From VXNJ01 sp009840625 (lineage in GTDB: Bacteria > Chloroflexota > UBA11872 > VXNJ01), in NCBI GenBank assembly GCA_965207915.1, contig OZ242304.1, positions 2,046,001 through 2,110,000 on the forward strand: 64,000 nucleotides of DNA. Reading direction: 5' to 3'. Both the position numbers and the translations under genes were made by a program. The notes beneath the pieces were generated by a model. It saw nothing but the letters and a program-made list of their open reading frames with translations, did not search any database and was not told the DNA's origin. Shown here piece by piece: positions 44,026 through 52,404 of this stretch (positions are counted from its first letter, which is position 1; each line of letters begins with the position of its first letter).

Positions 44026-45198
44026 TCAGGTGATCGGCCGCACGTCCTCGAACGAATTTGACTCCCAGGAACGAAAGATCGCGTCCGACACCTCGGCCAC
44101 CGCCAGGGCGGCGTTGATGTTGGGCTCGCCGGGCTCGCCCGCGTCGGTGGCGCGCAAGAACTCGTAGGCCTCGATTACCTTGGTGTCGTCATAACTCATT
44201 GACAAACCGTCGCCGGGGGTGAAGTTGGCGAAGTACGGCATTTCGACGCTGGCGAGTAGATTGACATAACCGTCACGCGCGTTGTCGCCTTCGCTCAGTT
44301 CGAAGAATTCGAGTTCACCCATTCGGCCCAGGTACCACTTGAGGACTCCGTTGGTGCCGTGCAACTCCCAGCTCAGATTGATCTTCTCGCCCTGGATGAC
44401 CCGGCACGATTCGAGGTGGCCGAAGACGCCGTTGGCAAATTCGACCAGGACGCCGACGTAGTCCTCGTTTTCGACCGGTGCCCGCGGCCCTCCCTTGCGG
44501 ATTGAGAAATGGGTCCCCTCGCCGGGAATCGGCTCCGGTCGATCCCCGATGAATGTGTTCTGCTGCGAGGCCAGGCGCTTGATCGGACCGGCCAGGAAAT
44601 GGGCCTGGTCGACGACGTGCGAAAGCATGTCCGCCACGACCCCCGATCCGGCCATTGAACGCGAAAATCGCCAGGTCAGCATGGCGTCCGGGTTGCTTCC
44701 GTAGCCTTCCAGGAAGCGACCCCGGAAGTGGGTCAACCGGCCGAGCCGGCCCGAATCGACAATCTGCTTGGCAAACTTCACCACCGGACACATCCGGTAA
44801 TTGAACCCGATGTGCGAGGTGACCCCGGCCGTGTTGATTGCGTCGGCGATCGCCTTGGTCTCAGCCGGCGAGCGCCCGCACGGTTTCTCAAGCCAGATAT
44901 GCTTGCCGGCGGCGGCCGCAGCCTCGGCCATTTCCAGGTGCAGGAAGTTGGGGGTCGTGATGCTCACGGCTTCCACTTCGGGGTGTTCGAGAACCTCCCG
45001 CCAGTCGGTTGTCCACTGCTGATAGCCGTACTTTTCAGCCGAAGATCGGGCCCGGCGCTCGAAGTTGTCGGCGCAAATGACCAGCCTTCCCGTCGCCGGC
45101 GCATCCGGAAACCGAATCGCGACCTGATTTTGCGAGCGCGAGTGCAATTCGCCCATCCAGCCCATGCCGATCGTGCCGATCCCAATTTGGCGTTGCAT
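44026..45198 (-). CDS. Gfo/Idh/MocA-family dehydrogenase
   Basis: NAD(P)-dependent sugar/cyclitol dehydrogenase of 390 residues. ATG 45198 is preferred because AAGGA has normal spacing to it, while it touches the upstream ATG 45204. Features: GTIGMGWMGELH, the EKP motif HIWLEKPCGRS, NYRMCPVV and SHVVDQAHFL. Divergent from an IolE-like gene, with a 203-bp shared region containing a palindrome. In myo-inositol pathways a Gfo/Idh/MocA dehydrogenase (IolG) works before IolE, so a cyclitol or sugar route is possible. Confidence 0.9.
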   Translation of the reverse strand: MQRQIGIGTIGMGWMGELHSRSQNQVAIRFPDAPATGRLVICADNFERRARSSAEKYGYQQWTTDWREVLEHPEVEAVSITTPNFLHLEMAEAAAAAGKHIWLEKPCGRSPAETKAIADAINTAGVTSHIGFNYRMCPVVKFAKQIVDSGRLGRLTHFRGRFLEGYGSNPDAMLTWRFSRSMAGSGVVADMLSHVVDQAHFLAGPIKRLASQQNTFIGDRPEPIPGEGTHFSIRKGGPRAPVENEDYVGVLVEFANGVFGHLESCRVIQGEKINLSWELHGTNGVLKWYLGRMGELEFFELSEGDNARDGYVNLLASVEMPYFANFTPGDGLSMSYDDTKVIEAYEFLRATDAGEPGEPNINAALAVAEVSDAIFRSWESNSFEDVRPIT

Positions 45199-45260
45199 TT
45201 GCATTCCTTAAGGTTTGGCGTGCTTGCGGGGCGCGCTTGACCGGGCGCTCGCCGCCCTAG

Positions 45261-45278
45261 CAATTTACCGCCAAATTG
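45261..45278. promoter_or_regulatory. Palindrome in the divergent dehydrogenase/IolE-like promoter region
   Basis: CAATTT-N6-AAATTG is a perfect palindrome in AT-rich bases within otherwise GC-rich DNA, about midway between the two divergent starts. It is a reasonable operator candidate for shared control. The rest of 45199-45401 shows nothing else I can support. Confidence 0.35.
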
Positions 45279-45401
45279 ACCGGCGATATGGCCCGGTCGC
45301 GCCTGCACCAGATCCCTGGCGGCCGCTACCCCTGAAACCGGCGGCGCACTCCACCTAGAATGGCGATTCAAAGAGCACTAAATCCGGGGAGCGGATCAGG
45401 G

Positions 45402-46313
45402 ATGCGGCTCAAGGTTGGCAACTGCCCCGATTCATGGGGTGTCTGGTTCGGTGAACCCGATCCGCTGCAGACTCCATGGGAGCGCTGCTACGACGAAATC
45501 AAGGAAGCCGGGTACAAGTACGTCGAGTCGGGGCCCTGGGGTTACGCTCCGACCGACGCGCAGGTAATGAAGGCGGCCATGGAGGCGCGCGGTTTCAGTG
45601 TTACCGGCACCAACATGATGGTCCACTACGAGGACGTGGAGGCCCGCGACCAGATTCGGTCGGTGGCGCGCCAGATTTCGGACTACCTGGCCAAACTGGA
45701 CGCCGAATATTTCATTTTTATCGATGGCAGCTACACCGGCGGTACCCATACCGACCCGACCGGACGCGAGGTCGAAATGCCGGAGCGGCTGGACGATGCC
45801 GCCTTCGACGCGCTGATCGAATTCACGGTCGATCTGGCCCGCATGATCTCGGCCGACTACGGCCTGCGCCCGGTGTTTCACCCCCACGCCGACACCCATG
45901 TCCAGTACGAAGACCAGATCGAACGCTATCTCGAGGCCACCGATCACGCCGATGTCGGCCTGCTGCTGGACACCGGTCACCACGCCTATGCCGGCGGAGA
46001 CCCGGTCGCGTTCATGCGCAAGTGGGGCCACCGCGTCGACTACCTGCACCTGAAGAACGTCGAACCCACGATTGCGGCCAAGGTGCAAGCCGAAAACATC
46101 CCCATGACCGAAGCCACCAAGATGGGCGTCTGGGTCGAACCGGGCGACGGGGTGGTGGACTTCGACGACTTCCTGAACGCCATCGTCGAGGCCGACTTCT
46201 CCGGCTACGCTGTCGTGGAGCAGGACATGTATCCGGTACCGTTTGACAAACCGCTGCCGATCGCCAAGCGCACCCTGGCTTGGCTCGAAGAGCACGGGTA
46301 CACGAGCGCCTGA
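45402..46313 (+). CDS. IolE-like sugar phosphate isomerase/epimerase
   Basis: TIM-barrel metal enzyme of 303 residues resembling inosose dehydratase (IolE). ATG 45402 fits the family start (LKVGNCPDSWGVWFG); an earlier ATG adds 14 poorly conserved residues. SWGV, DEIKEAGYKYVESGPWG, HPHADTHVQYEDQ, LLLDTGHHAYAGGD and a late EQDMYP give the usual Glu/Asp/His metal site. Known IolE converts scyllo-inosose to a diketone. The neighbouring dehydrogenase, SDR and aldolase-like genes suit a cyclitol or sugar-acid pathway, but the substrate is not proven. Confidence 0.85.
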   Translation: MRLKVGNCPDSWGVWFGEPDPLQTPWERCYDEIKEAGYKYVESGPWGYAPTDAQVMKAAMEARGFSVTGTNMMVHYEDVEARDQIRSVARQISDYLAKLDAEYFIFIDGSYTGGTHTDPTGREVEMPERLDDAAFDALIEFTVDLARMISADYGLRPVFHPHADTHVQYEDQIERYLEATDHADVGLLLDTGHHAYAGGDPVAFMRKWGHRVDYLHLKNVEPTIAAKVQAENIPMTEATKMGVWVEPGDGVVDFDDFLNAIVEADFSGYAVVEQDMYPVPFDKPLPIAKRTLAWLEEHGYTSA

Positions 46314-46351
46314 CCGCCGAACGCTGAGGTGTCTACCGGGAATCCGCGACG

Positions 46352-47182
46352 ATGACTGACCGGGCCGCATTCCCCGATCAGTTCGCCGGCAAGGTGGCGG
46401 TCATCACCGGATCGACCCAGGGTATTGGCGAGGCTACGGCGCGGCTGTTCGCGGCGCGGGGCGCCGCCGGACTCGTAATCTGCGGGCGTTCGCAGGATCG
46501 TGGGGCGGCGCTGGCTGCCGAATTGACTGCCGGCGGCTGCCCGACCAGCTACCAGCGCGCCGATCTTTCCCGCTACGAGGACCTGAAACCGATCGTGGAT
46601 CGCGCCGAATCAGACTTCGGCCAACTCGATGTCCTGGTCAACTGCGCCGGGGTTGGGCCGCGCGGGACCATTTGGGACACCGATCTTGAGACGTACGAAT
46701 ACATCTTCAACGTCAATATGCGGGCCCCTTATTTCCTCACCCAGTCCGCGGTGCACCTGATACAGCGCGGCGGTCGCGGCGGGGCGGTCTGCTCCATCGG
46801 ATCGATCTCGGGCTACGGCGGTCAGCCCTACATAAACGCCTATGCCGCGTCCAAAGGCGCGCTGATGTCCTTTACCCGCAACACCGCGTTCCAGTTGATG
46901 CGCCACCGCATCAAGGTGAACGTTCTCAATATCGGCTGGGCCCAGACGCCGAACGAGCACATCGTGCAGACGACCGCCCAGGGTCAGCCGCCGGACTGGG
47001 TCGAGCGTGCCAACCGCGAGCTGCCGTTCGGACGGCTGGTTCAGCCAGACGAGGTCGCGCGCGCGGTGGCATTCCTGACTTCGGACGAGTCCGGTCTGAT
47101 GACCGGCGCGTTGGTCGATTTCGACCAGTATGTAATCGGGGCCTTCCAAGAGCCCCCGCGTCCGGCGCCACTGGAGACCTGA
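46352..47182 (+). CDS. SDR-family oxidoreductase
   Basis: Short-chain dehydrogenase of 276 residues with cofactor motif TGSTQGIGEA, CAGVGPRG in place of NAG (N of NAG is C), catalytic SISGYGG and YAASK. The Arg in CGRSQDR after the second strand favours NADP(H). The C-terminal loop (TPNEHIVQTTAQGQPPDWVE) is longer than usual and would shape the substrate pocket. It follows the IolE-like gene by 38 bp and precedes the aldolase-like gene by 5 bp. Confidence 0.88.
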   Translation: MTDRAAFPDQFAGKVAVITGSTQGIGEATARLFAARGAAGLVICGRSQDRGAALAAELTAGGCPTSYQRADLSRYEDLKPIVDRAESDFGQLDVLVNCAGVGPRGTIWDTDLETYEYIFNVNMRAPYFLTQSAVHLIQRGGRGGAVCSIGSISGYGGQPYINAYAASKGALMSFTRNTAFQLMRHRIKVNVLNIGWAQTPNEHIVQTTAQGQPPDWVERANRELPFGRLVQPDEVARAVAFLTSDESGLMTGALVDFDQYVIGAFQEPPRPAPLET

Positions 47183-47187
47183 ATCCC

Positions 47188-48084
47188 ATGCCACGCATCA
47201 ACCGAGCGATCGAGCTGCTGGAATCCGGCCAACCGGTCTACTACACGGCGGCCGGCGAAATCAGCTACGAGGGCGGCCTTGCCGAAGCCGCGACCTGGGC
47301 CGATTTCCTTTTGATCGACTACGAGCACCGCCCGTTCGACATGACCGCGTTGCGGAGTTTCATGCGCGGACTGGTCGATGCGGGACCGACGCGTTCCGGG
47401 CACCGCATGCCGGCGATCTTCTGCACCCTGCCGGCGTCGGGCAAATCCGCGTCGGAAGTGCTCGACAACCAGTGGCAGATTACCCATCTGCTTAATGCCG
47501 GAGTTCACGGGCTTGTGCTCTGCCGGGCCCGCGATCCGGAGGCGGTCAAGGCTTTCGTCGACTGCTCCCGCTTCGTTTTTCACCGTAACGCCGAAGGCGG
47601 CCCCGGCACCGGTCTGCGCGGCAACGGCGGTCAACAGCACCCGGCCGAAATATGGGGCATAAGCCCGGAGGAATACCTGCAGCGGGCCGATCCGTGGCCG
47701 CTGAATCCGGCCGGCGAGCTGCTGCTGGGCCTAAAGCTCGAGGACCAGGAGTGCGCCGCCGCCGCCGACGAATGCCTGGCGGTGCCCGGCCTGGCCTATG
47801 CCGAATGGGGTCCGGGCGACATGGGGATGTCTTTCGGTTATCCGACCAACCACGATCCTCCATACCCGCCGGAAATGGAAGTTGTTCGCCAAAAAATCAA
47901 GACGGCCACGCAATCGGCCGGCCTCGCCTTCCTGATGAGCTGGGACGATGCGGAGATGAGCCCGGAGGACAAAGCCCGATTCCTCTTCGACAACCAACAG
48001 GTCAAAGTCGTCGCGGCCGGTCCCAACGGGGCCGCATTTGCCTCGGTCGGGCGACGCCACACCGGTCGCCGGCTGCCGGCCTGA
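47188..48084 (+). CDS. HpcH/HpaI aldolase-like protein
   Basis: A 298-residue protein of the HpcH/HpaI (class II, metal-dependent 2-keto acid aldolase/citrate lyase) superfamily. Support comes from LLIDYEHRPFD, HLLNAGVHGLVLCRARDPE, LLGLKLEDQE and AYAEWGPGDMGMSFG, matching the family order of catalytic and metal segments (D-E, Q/K-E-D, G-x-G-D). It is the last of IolE-SDR-aldolase, so it may cleave the keto-acid made by the earlier steps. Several core motifs differ from standard HpaI, so it may be a divergent subfamily. Confidence 0.75.
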   Translation: MPRINRAIELLESGQPVYYTAAGEISYEGGLAEAATWADFLLIDYEHRPFDMTALRSFMRGLVDAGPTRSGHRMPAIFCTLPASGKSASEVLDNQWQITHLLNAGVHGLVLCRARDPEAVKAFVDCSRFVFHRNAEGGPGTGLRGNGGQQHPAEIWGISPEEYLQRADPWPLNPAGELLLGLKLEDQECAAAADECLAVPGLAYAEWGPGDMGMSFGYPTNHDPPYPPEMEVVRQKIKTATQSAGLAFLMSWDDAEMSPEDKARFLFDNQQVKVVAAGPNGAAFASVGRRHTGRRLPA

Positions 48085-48106
48085 CGGAATGGGCGGTCAG
48101 GCTCAG

Positions 48107-48862
48107 ATGGATACCAGATCGGCGCTCGCCGCATTGGGGTCAGGCGCCGAACTCCTCACCGCCGCCGAGCGCGAGTCGCTCGATCGGGAGGGGTATCTGG
48201 TTCTACACGACCTGATTTCGCCGGCCGAGCTGGCTCCCCTGCGGCGGCGTTTCGACGAACTGCTGGCCAGCGAGGACGGCCTGGGCCGCGAGGTGCATTC
48301 GGAGTCCAACGTCGATCGCCTGGCCAATCTGGTGAACAAGGGGCGTGAATGGGAAATCTGCTATTCCCACCCCAAGGTTTTGGCGGCGGTCTGGCACGTA
48401 ATCGGCGGCGAATTCCACCTTTCGTCGCTCAACGGCCGCTCGGCCCCGCCCGGCCACGGCCATCAGGCGTTGCATTGCGACATCTACGCCGGCCAGCCCG
48501 GCCCCGGATTCCGGGCCTGCAATTCGGTCTGGATGCTGGACGATTTCGTCCCCGACAACGGCCCGACCCGGCTGGTTCCCGGCAGTCATCGCCGGGCCAC
48601 CAAACCGGAGGAATTGCTCGACGACCCGTCCGCTCGGCACCCGCAGCAGATTCTGGCGCTGGGCCGGGCCGGAACAGTAATCGTCTTCAACGCCCTCACC
48701 TGGCACGGCGGGACGCGCAATCAGACAACGCGCGAACGGCGCGCGCTGCACTCATTCTGGGTGGAACGGTCGCTGCAGCAACAAACTGACCAGCGCCAAT
48801 GGCTGGCGACCGAAACCATCGCGCGGTTTTCGCCGGCGCTGCGTTTCCTGGTGGACGTTTAG
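48107..48862 (+). CDS. PhyH-family 2-oxoglutarate/Fe(II) dioxygenase, copy 1
   Basis: Phytanoyl-CoA dioxygenase-like enzyme of 251 residues, which hydroxylates or cleaves small substrates using Fe(II) and 2-oxoglutarate. ATG 48107 is chosen because MDTRSALAALG aligns with MKTAEALSALG of copy 2; an earlier ATG (48089) is possible. Iron ligands are H and D in LHCDIYAG and the distal H in WHGGTRNQ; the following Arg (TTRERR) would bind 2-oxoglutarate. The substrate is unknown: the family covers phytanoyl-CoA, ectoine, phosphonates and taurine-like compounds. Confidence 0.88.
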   Translation: MDTRSALAALGSGAELLTAAERESLDREGYLVLHDLISPAELAPLRRRFDELLASEDGLGREVHSESNVDRLANLVNKGREWEICYSHPKVLAAVWHVIGGEFHLSSLNGRSAPPGHGHQALHCDIYAGQPGPGFRACNSVWMLDDFVPDNGPTRLVPGSHRRATKPEELLDDPSARHPQQILALGRAGTVIVFNALTWHGGTRNQTTRERRALHSFWVERSLQQQTDQRQWLATETIARFSPALRFLVDV

Positions 48863-48967
48863 CCGCCCGGACCGCTTGGATCAAGCCAGCCAGACCGCGC
48901 CGTTCTCGGTAATCTTTCTGCAACGGGCCGGGGCAGCCGCGTCCGGGAGTTGATGGTGGAGAAGGCG

Positions 48968-49732
48968 ATGAAAACGGCCGAGGCCCTGAGCGCGCTGGGA
49001 GTTGCGTCGGACACCCTGAGCGTGGAGGAAAAATCCCAACTGGACGAACGCGGGTACTTGTACCTGCACAATGTGCTCACCGCGGACCAGCTTGAGGCGA
49101 TTCGCCAGCGATTTGACGAGATCGAATCTAGCGAGGGCGATGAGGCTGGCGAGGAGATGGCTCGCGTCAAGGAAGCCGGCATCGGGCGGCTGGCCAACCT
49201 GGTGGAGAAGGGCGTGGAGTTCGCTCCCTGCTACACCCACCCCAGGGTGCTGGCGGCGATGGCCCACATCATGGGCGAAGAAATCCACTTCGATTCCCTG
49301 AACGGCCGGAACTGCCCGCCCGGCGAAGGCCTTCAGGCCCTCCACCGCGACGCCATGGGTTCGACCGACGAAACCGGTTTCCGGGTTTGCCAGAGCCTCT
49401 GGATCCTGGACGACTTCACGTCGGTTAACGGCGCCACCAGAATCGTGCCCGGGACTCATCGATCAAACGAGGATCCGCGCGAGGTCATGGAGGACCCCAA
49501 AGCTTCCCATCCGGACGAGGAATTGGTATTGGCGCCGGCCGGATCGGTGGTGATTTTCAACGGCCACTGCTGGCACGGCGGGACCCAGAACCGCAGCCAG
49601 GGCCAGCGCCGCGTGCTGCACGGCTGCTACGTGCGCCGCGACCAGGAGCAGCAGCAGGTCCAGGCCGAATGGCTCTCGCCCGAAACCATCGGCCGTTTAT
49701 CGCCGGCGGAGCGCCACATCCTGCACGTATGA
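48968..49732 (+). CDS. PhyH-family 2-oxoglutarate/Fe(II) dioxygenase, copy 2
   Basis: Tandem paralogue of the preceding gene, 254 residues. ATG 48968 follows GGAGAAGG and matches copy 1 at the N-terminus. Iron site HRD (LHRDAMGS) plus distal H in WHGGTQNR, then Arg in GQRRVLHG. Both copies share SLNGR just before the HxD motif and RFSPA/RLSPA near the end, so they arose by duplication and have since diverged. A DAO-type flavoprotein follows after 11 bp and is probably co-transcribed. Confidence 0.88.
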   Translation: MKTAEALSALGVASDTLSVEEKSQLDERGYLYLHNVLTADQLEAIRQRFDEIESSEGDEAGEEMARVKEAGIGRLANLVEKGVEFAPCYTHPRVLAAMAHIMGEEIHFDSLNGRNCPPGEGLQALHRDAMGSTDETGFRVCQSLWILDDFTSVNGATRIVPGTHRSNEDPREVMEDPKASHPDEELVLAPAGSVVIFNGHCWHGGTQNRSQGQRRVLHGCYVRRDQEQQQVQAEWLSPETIGRLSPAERHILHV

Positions 49733-49743
49733 GCGTTTAAACC

Positions 49744-50910
49744 GTGTCCGATCGGGCCCGCGTCGGAATCATCGGCGGCGGAATCGTCGGGTCCTCGATC
49801 GCCTTTAACCTGGCGAACGCGGGAATCAGCGATGTAGTCGTCATTGACCGCGGTCCGTTGCCGGGATGGGGGTCGACGGGGCGCGCCGCCGGCGGTTTCC
49901 GGCACCAGTTCCCCCACCCGGCCGACATCGCCTTTTCGCGTTTCGCGTTCGAGCGGTTCCGGCGGTTTGAAGCCGACACCGGCGTCGACCCCAACCTGAG
50001 GATGCACGGATACCTGTTCCTGGCGCAAAGCCAGGCCCGCCTCGACCAGTTGCGCGGAATCCACCAGGTTCAGCGCCAGGCGGGACTGTCGGAAGCGGTG
50101 ATGCTTGATCGCGAGAGCGTGGCCGAACTCGTGCCTCACGTGGTGGTCGACGACGTGTTAGGGGCCTCGTTCTGTCCGCTGGACGGGTTCCTGGACCCGC
50201 TGTACATCATGCACGGCTACGCCCGCGCGGCCCGCGCCCGCGGAGTCCGCTTCCGACTCGGCCAGGAGGTCGAGCGGGTGGTTGTTACGAACGGCCGGGT
50301 GCAAAAGCTTCAGGGGCCGGGCCTAGACCTGGAAGTGGAATGGGCGGTGGTCGCCGCCGGCGCCTGGAGCGGACGCCTGCTCAGGCAACTGGGCGTTGAG
50401 TTGCAACTGGCTCCGGTGCGGCGCCAGATTGCCGGCACCCACCCCCTTCCGCAACTGCCGTCGGACTCGCCGATGACCTTCGATGACGACGGATTCCACT
50501 TCCGCAAGGACCACCTGGGCGGGGGCGGCGCCAACTTGATATGGGAAGACCCGGCAGAGCCGGAGAGCTTCAACCAGGAATTCGACGTAGCGTTCGGCGC
50601 CGTCCTCCGAGAACGCCTCGTGAGCCGCTTAAAAGACCCGGGCGAACCGCTATTGTCGCCCCGCCGCAGCTGGGCGGGACTCTACGCCGTCACCCCCGAC
50701 CACCACCCTTACATCGGGCCGCTGCGGGATCCGGCCGGAATAATCCTGGCGGCCGGGTTTTCGGGCCACGGCGTGATGCATTCGCCGGCCACCGGTTGGA
50801 GCGTGGCGCAGATGATCGCCAACCAAGAAACCCCCGACCTGACAGCACCCTACTCACCCTATAGATTCGAGCGCGGTTCTCAATTCCCGGCCACCGGCAA
50901 CATCTACTGA
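49744..50910 (+). CDS. DAO-family FAD-dependent amino acid/amine oxidoreductase
   Basis: Flavoprotein of 388 residues related to sarcosine/dimethylglycine oxidases and D-amino acid dehydrogenases. FAD motif VGIIGGGIVGSSIAFNLA, the sarcosine-oxidase-like GSTGRAAGGFRHQF, and a C-terminal TPDHHPYIGPLRDPAGIILAAGFSGHG, all diagnostic. It removes a methyl or amino group from an N-substituted amino acid. Together with the two dioxygenases it suggests degradation of an N-methylated or amine compound. GTG 49744 is the start; a terminator hairpin follows. Confidence 0.9.
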   Translation: MSDRARVGIIGGGIVGSSIAFNLANAGISDVVVIDRGPLPGWGSTGRAAGGFRHQFPHPADIAFSRFAFERFRRFEADTGVDPNLRMHGYLFLAQSQARLDQLRGIHQVQRQAGLSEAVMLDRESVAELVPHVVVDDVLGASFCPLDGFLDPLYIMHGYARAARARGVRFRLGQEVERVVVTNGRVQKLQGPGLDLEVEWAVVAAGAWSGRLLRQLGVELQLAPVRRQIAGTHPLPQLPSDSPMTFDDDGFHFRKDHLGGGGANLIWEDPAEPESFNQEFDVAFGAVLRERLVSRLKDPGEPLLSPRRSWAGLYAVTPDHHPYIGPLRDPAGIILAAGFSGHGVMHSPATGWSVAQMIANQETPDLTAPYSPYRFERGSQFPATGNIY

Positions 50911-50923
50911 CCGGATAAGGTCC

Positions 50924-50947
50924 CACCGCCGGCAATGGCCGGCGGTG
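50924..50947. terminator. Hairpin between convergent DAO and rhodanese genes
   Basis: CACCGCCGGC, loop AATG, GCCGGCGGTG is a perfect 10-bp stem lying between two converging genes. No long T run follows on either strand, so termination strength is uncertain; its place suggests it serves both genes. Confidence 0.6.
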
Positions 50948-50978
50948 CAATGTATTCGAACGGCGGCGCGACGGAGTA

Positions 50979-51818
50979 CTAGCCGACGTCGACGGGCGTG
51001 CCGATCATGCTGCCCCACTCGGTCCATGACCCGTCGTAATTGCGAACGTCGGAGACCCCGATCAGCTCCTTCAGGACGAACCAGGTGTGCGAGGAGCGCT
51101 CGCCGATCCGGCAGTAGGCGATCGTTTCCTGGCCCGGGGACACGCCCTTGGAGCCGTAGATTTCGTTGAGCTCATCGGCCGACTTGAAAGTGCCGTCGCT
51201 GTTGACGGCCGTCGCCCACGGAACGTTGGCGGCTCCGGGGATGCGACCCATTCGCTGAGCAGTTTCCGGAAGACCCGGCGGGGCCATGATCTCGCCCCGG
51301 TACTCCTCCGGCGCGCGCACGTCGATCAAGACCACGTCGCGCGAGAGCGCGTCCAAGACCTGCGGCTGGTAGGCGCGCAGCGACTCGTCGCGGGCGCGGG
51401 CGCGGTAGCTGCTGCGGGGGTAGGAGACCGGGTCGGTGCTGAGCGCGCGCCCGTCCAGCTCCCACTTGACCCGCCCGCCGTTAAGCAGATGCACGTCTTC
51501 GTGACCGTAAAGCCGGAACTGCCAGTAGGCGAAGGCCGCGAACCAGTTGTTGTTGTCGCCGTACAGGACCACGCGGGTGTCGTTGGCAATGCCGGAGGCC
51601 GAGAGCAGCTCCTCCCAGTCGTCCTGGTTGACGATGTCGCGGCGGATGTTGTCGGAAAGCTGGGTCTGCCAATTCCAGCCGACCGCCCCCGCGATGTGGC
51701 CGCTCTCGTAGGCGGACGTGTCAACATCGACTTCGACGAGACGCACGTTGCTGTCGGCGCCATGCTGTTCGACCCAGTCGGCGGAGACCAGCGCGGATGG
51801 ATTTGCGTATTCGGCCAT
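50979..51818 (-). CDS. Rhodanese-type sulfurtransferase
   Basis: Transfers sulfane sulfur from thiosulfate or 3-mercaptopyruvate to an acceptor. ATG 51818 is preceded by AAAGGAA at normal spacing and gives 279 residues with two rhodanese domains: an inactive N-terminal one (VRLVEVDVDTSAYESGHIAGAVGW cut by family pattern DxxxY-GHI) and a C-terminal catalytic one with VLIDVRAPEEYRGE and the active loop YCRIGERSSHTW. CRIGER differs from TST (CRKGVT) and MST (CGSGVT), common in bacterial SseA-like enzymes. It may process reduced sulfur but stands apart from the sulfatases. Confidence 0.9.
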   Translation of the reverse strand: MAEYANPSALVSADWVEQHGADSNVRLVEVDVDTSAYESGHIAGAVGWNWQTQLSDNIRRDIVNQDDWEELLSASGIANDTRVVLYGDNNNWFAAFAYWQFRLYGHEDVHLLNGGRVKWELDGRALSTDPVSYPRSSYRARARDESLRAYQPQVLDALSRDVVLIDVRAPEEYRGEIMAPPGLPETAQRMGRIPGAANVPWATAVNSDGTFKSADELNEIYGSKGVSPGQETIAYCRIGERSSHTWFVLKELIGVSDVRNYDGSWTEWGSMIGTPVDVG

Positions 51819-51941
51819 GGTGGTTCCTTTGAGGAATGCCGTGAGCATCAAGCGAGCCGCCGGTCGCGGCAATCTTTACCAATATAGTCAATTTGGTGGG
51901 AAATACCAATCAACGCCCAGATTAGTGCTTGGAATCGGACC

Positions 51942-52379
51942 ATGGTTATCGACACGCGGCCGCAGGCCGGGGACGGCTTTCAAATCCTGGTGCGCGATCG
52001 GATCGGTCGCCATGACGCGGTCCTGGCACGGTCCGAAGGACCCGCCCCGCATCGATTCGCGATCTATGTCCGTCCCGAACCAGATCGGCGGTTCGGCCGG
52101 CGCGCCTTCAAGGAGGGGCACGCCCTGATGCTGCTCGGGTTTGCACCGCGACCGCGCTGCAAGTTCTTCGTCCGCGGCTGCGCCCTGGCCGGTGGTTTCG
52201 AACTCCTGCTCCCCGCGAAAGCGGACCCGGACGAGGAATCGAGCGCCCGGGAGCTGTTTGCCCGGCTGGGGGACGGGTTGGAGGCCGTTCTTGACCGGGT
52301 CGCGGATGCGATCGCCGCCGGCCAGGACCTGGGCTTGGCGCCGGTTCCGCCACCCGCCCCACGCTATACAGGGGCTTGA
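51942..52379 (+). CDS. Hypothetical protein
   Basis: A 145-residue open frame between the divergent rhodanese gene and hyuA, beginning MVIDTRPQAGDGFQ. It has no family I recognise, no signal peptide, and no clear motif. Composition fits a coding region (codon-position bias is good, with a Leu/Ala-rich C-terminal helix ELFARLGDGLEAVLDRVADAI). A longer reverse-strand frame here looks like a shadow. It lies 25 bp before hyuA and could be in the same transcript. Confidence 0.5.
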   Translation: MVIDTRPQAGDGFQILVRDRIGRHDAVLARSEGPAPHRFAIYVRPEPDRRFGRRAFKEGHALMLLGFAPRPRCKFFVRGCALAGGFELLLPAKADPDEESSARELFARLGDGLEAVLDRVADAIAAGQDLGLAPVPPPAPRYTGA

Positions 52380-52404
52380 AAGAAATTCAGCTGGTTGAAC
52401 GCCG

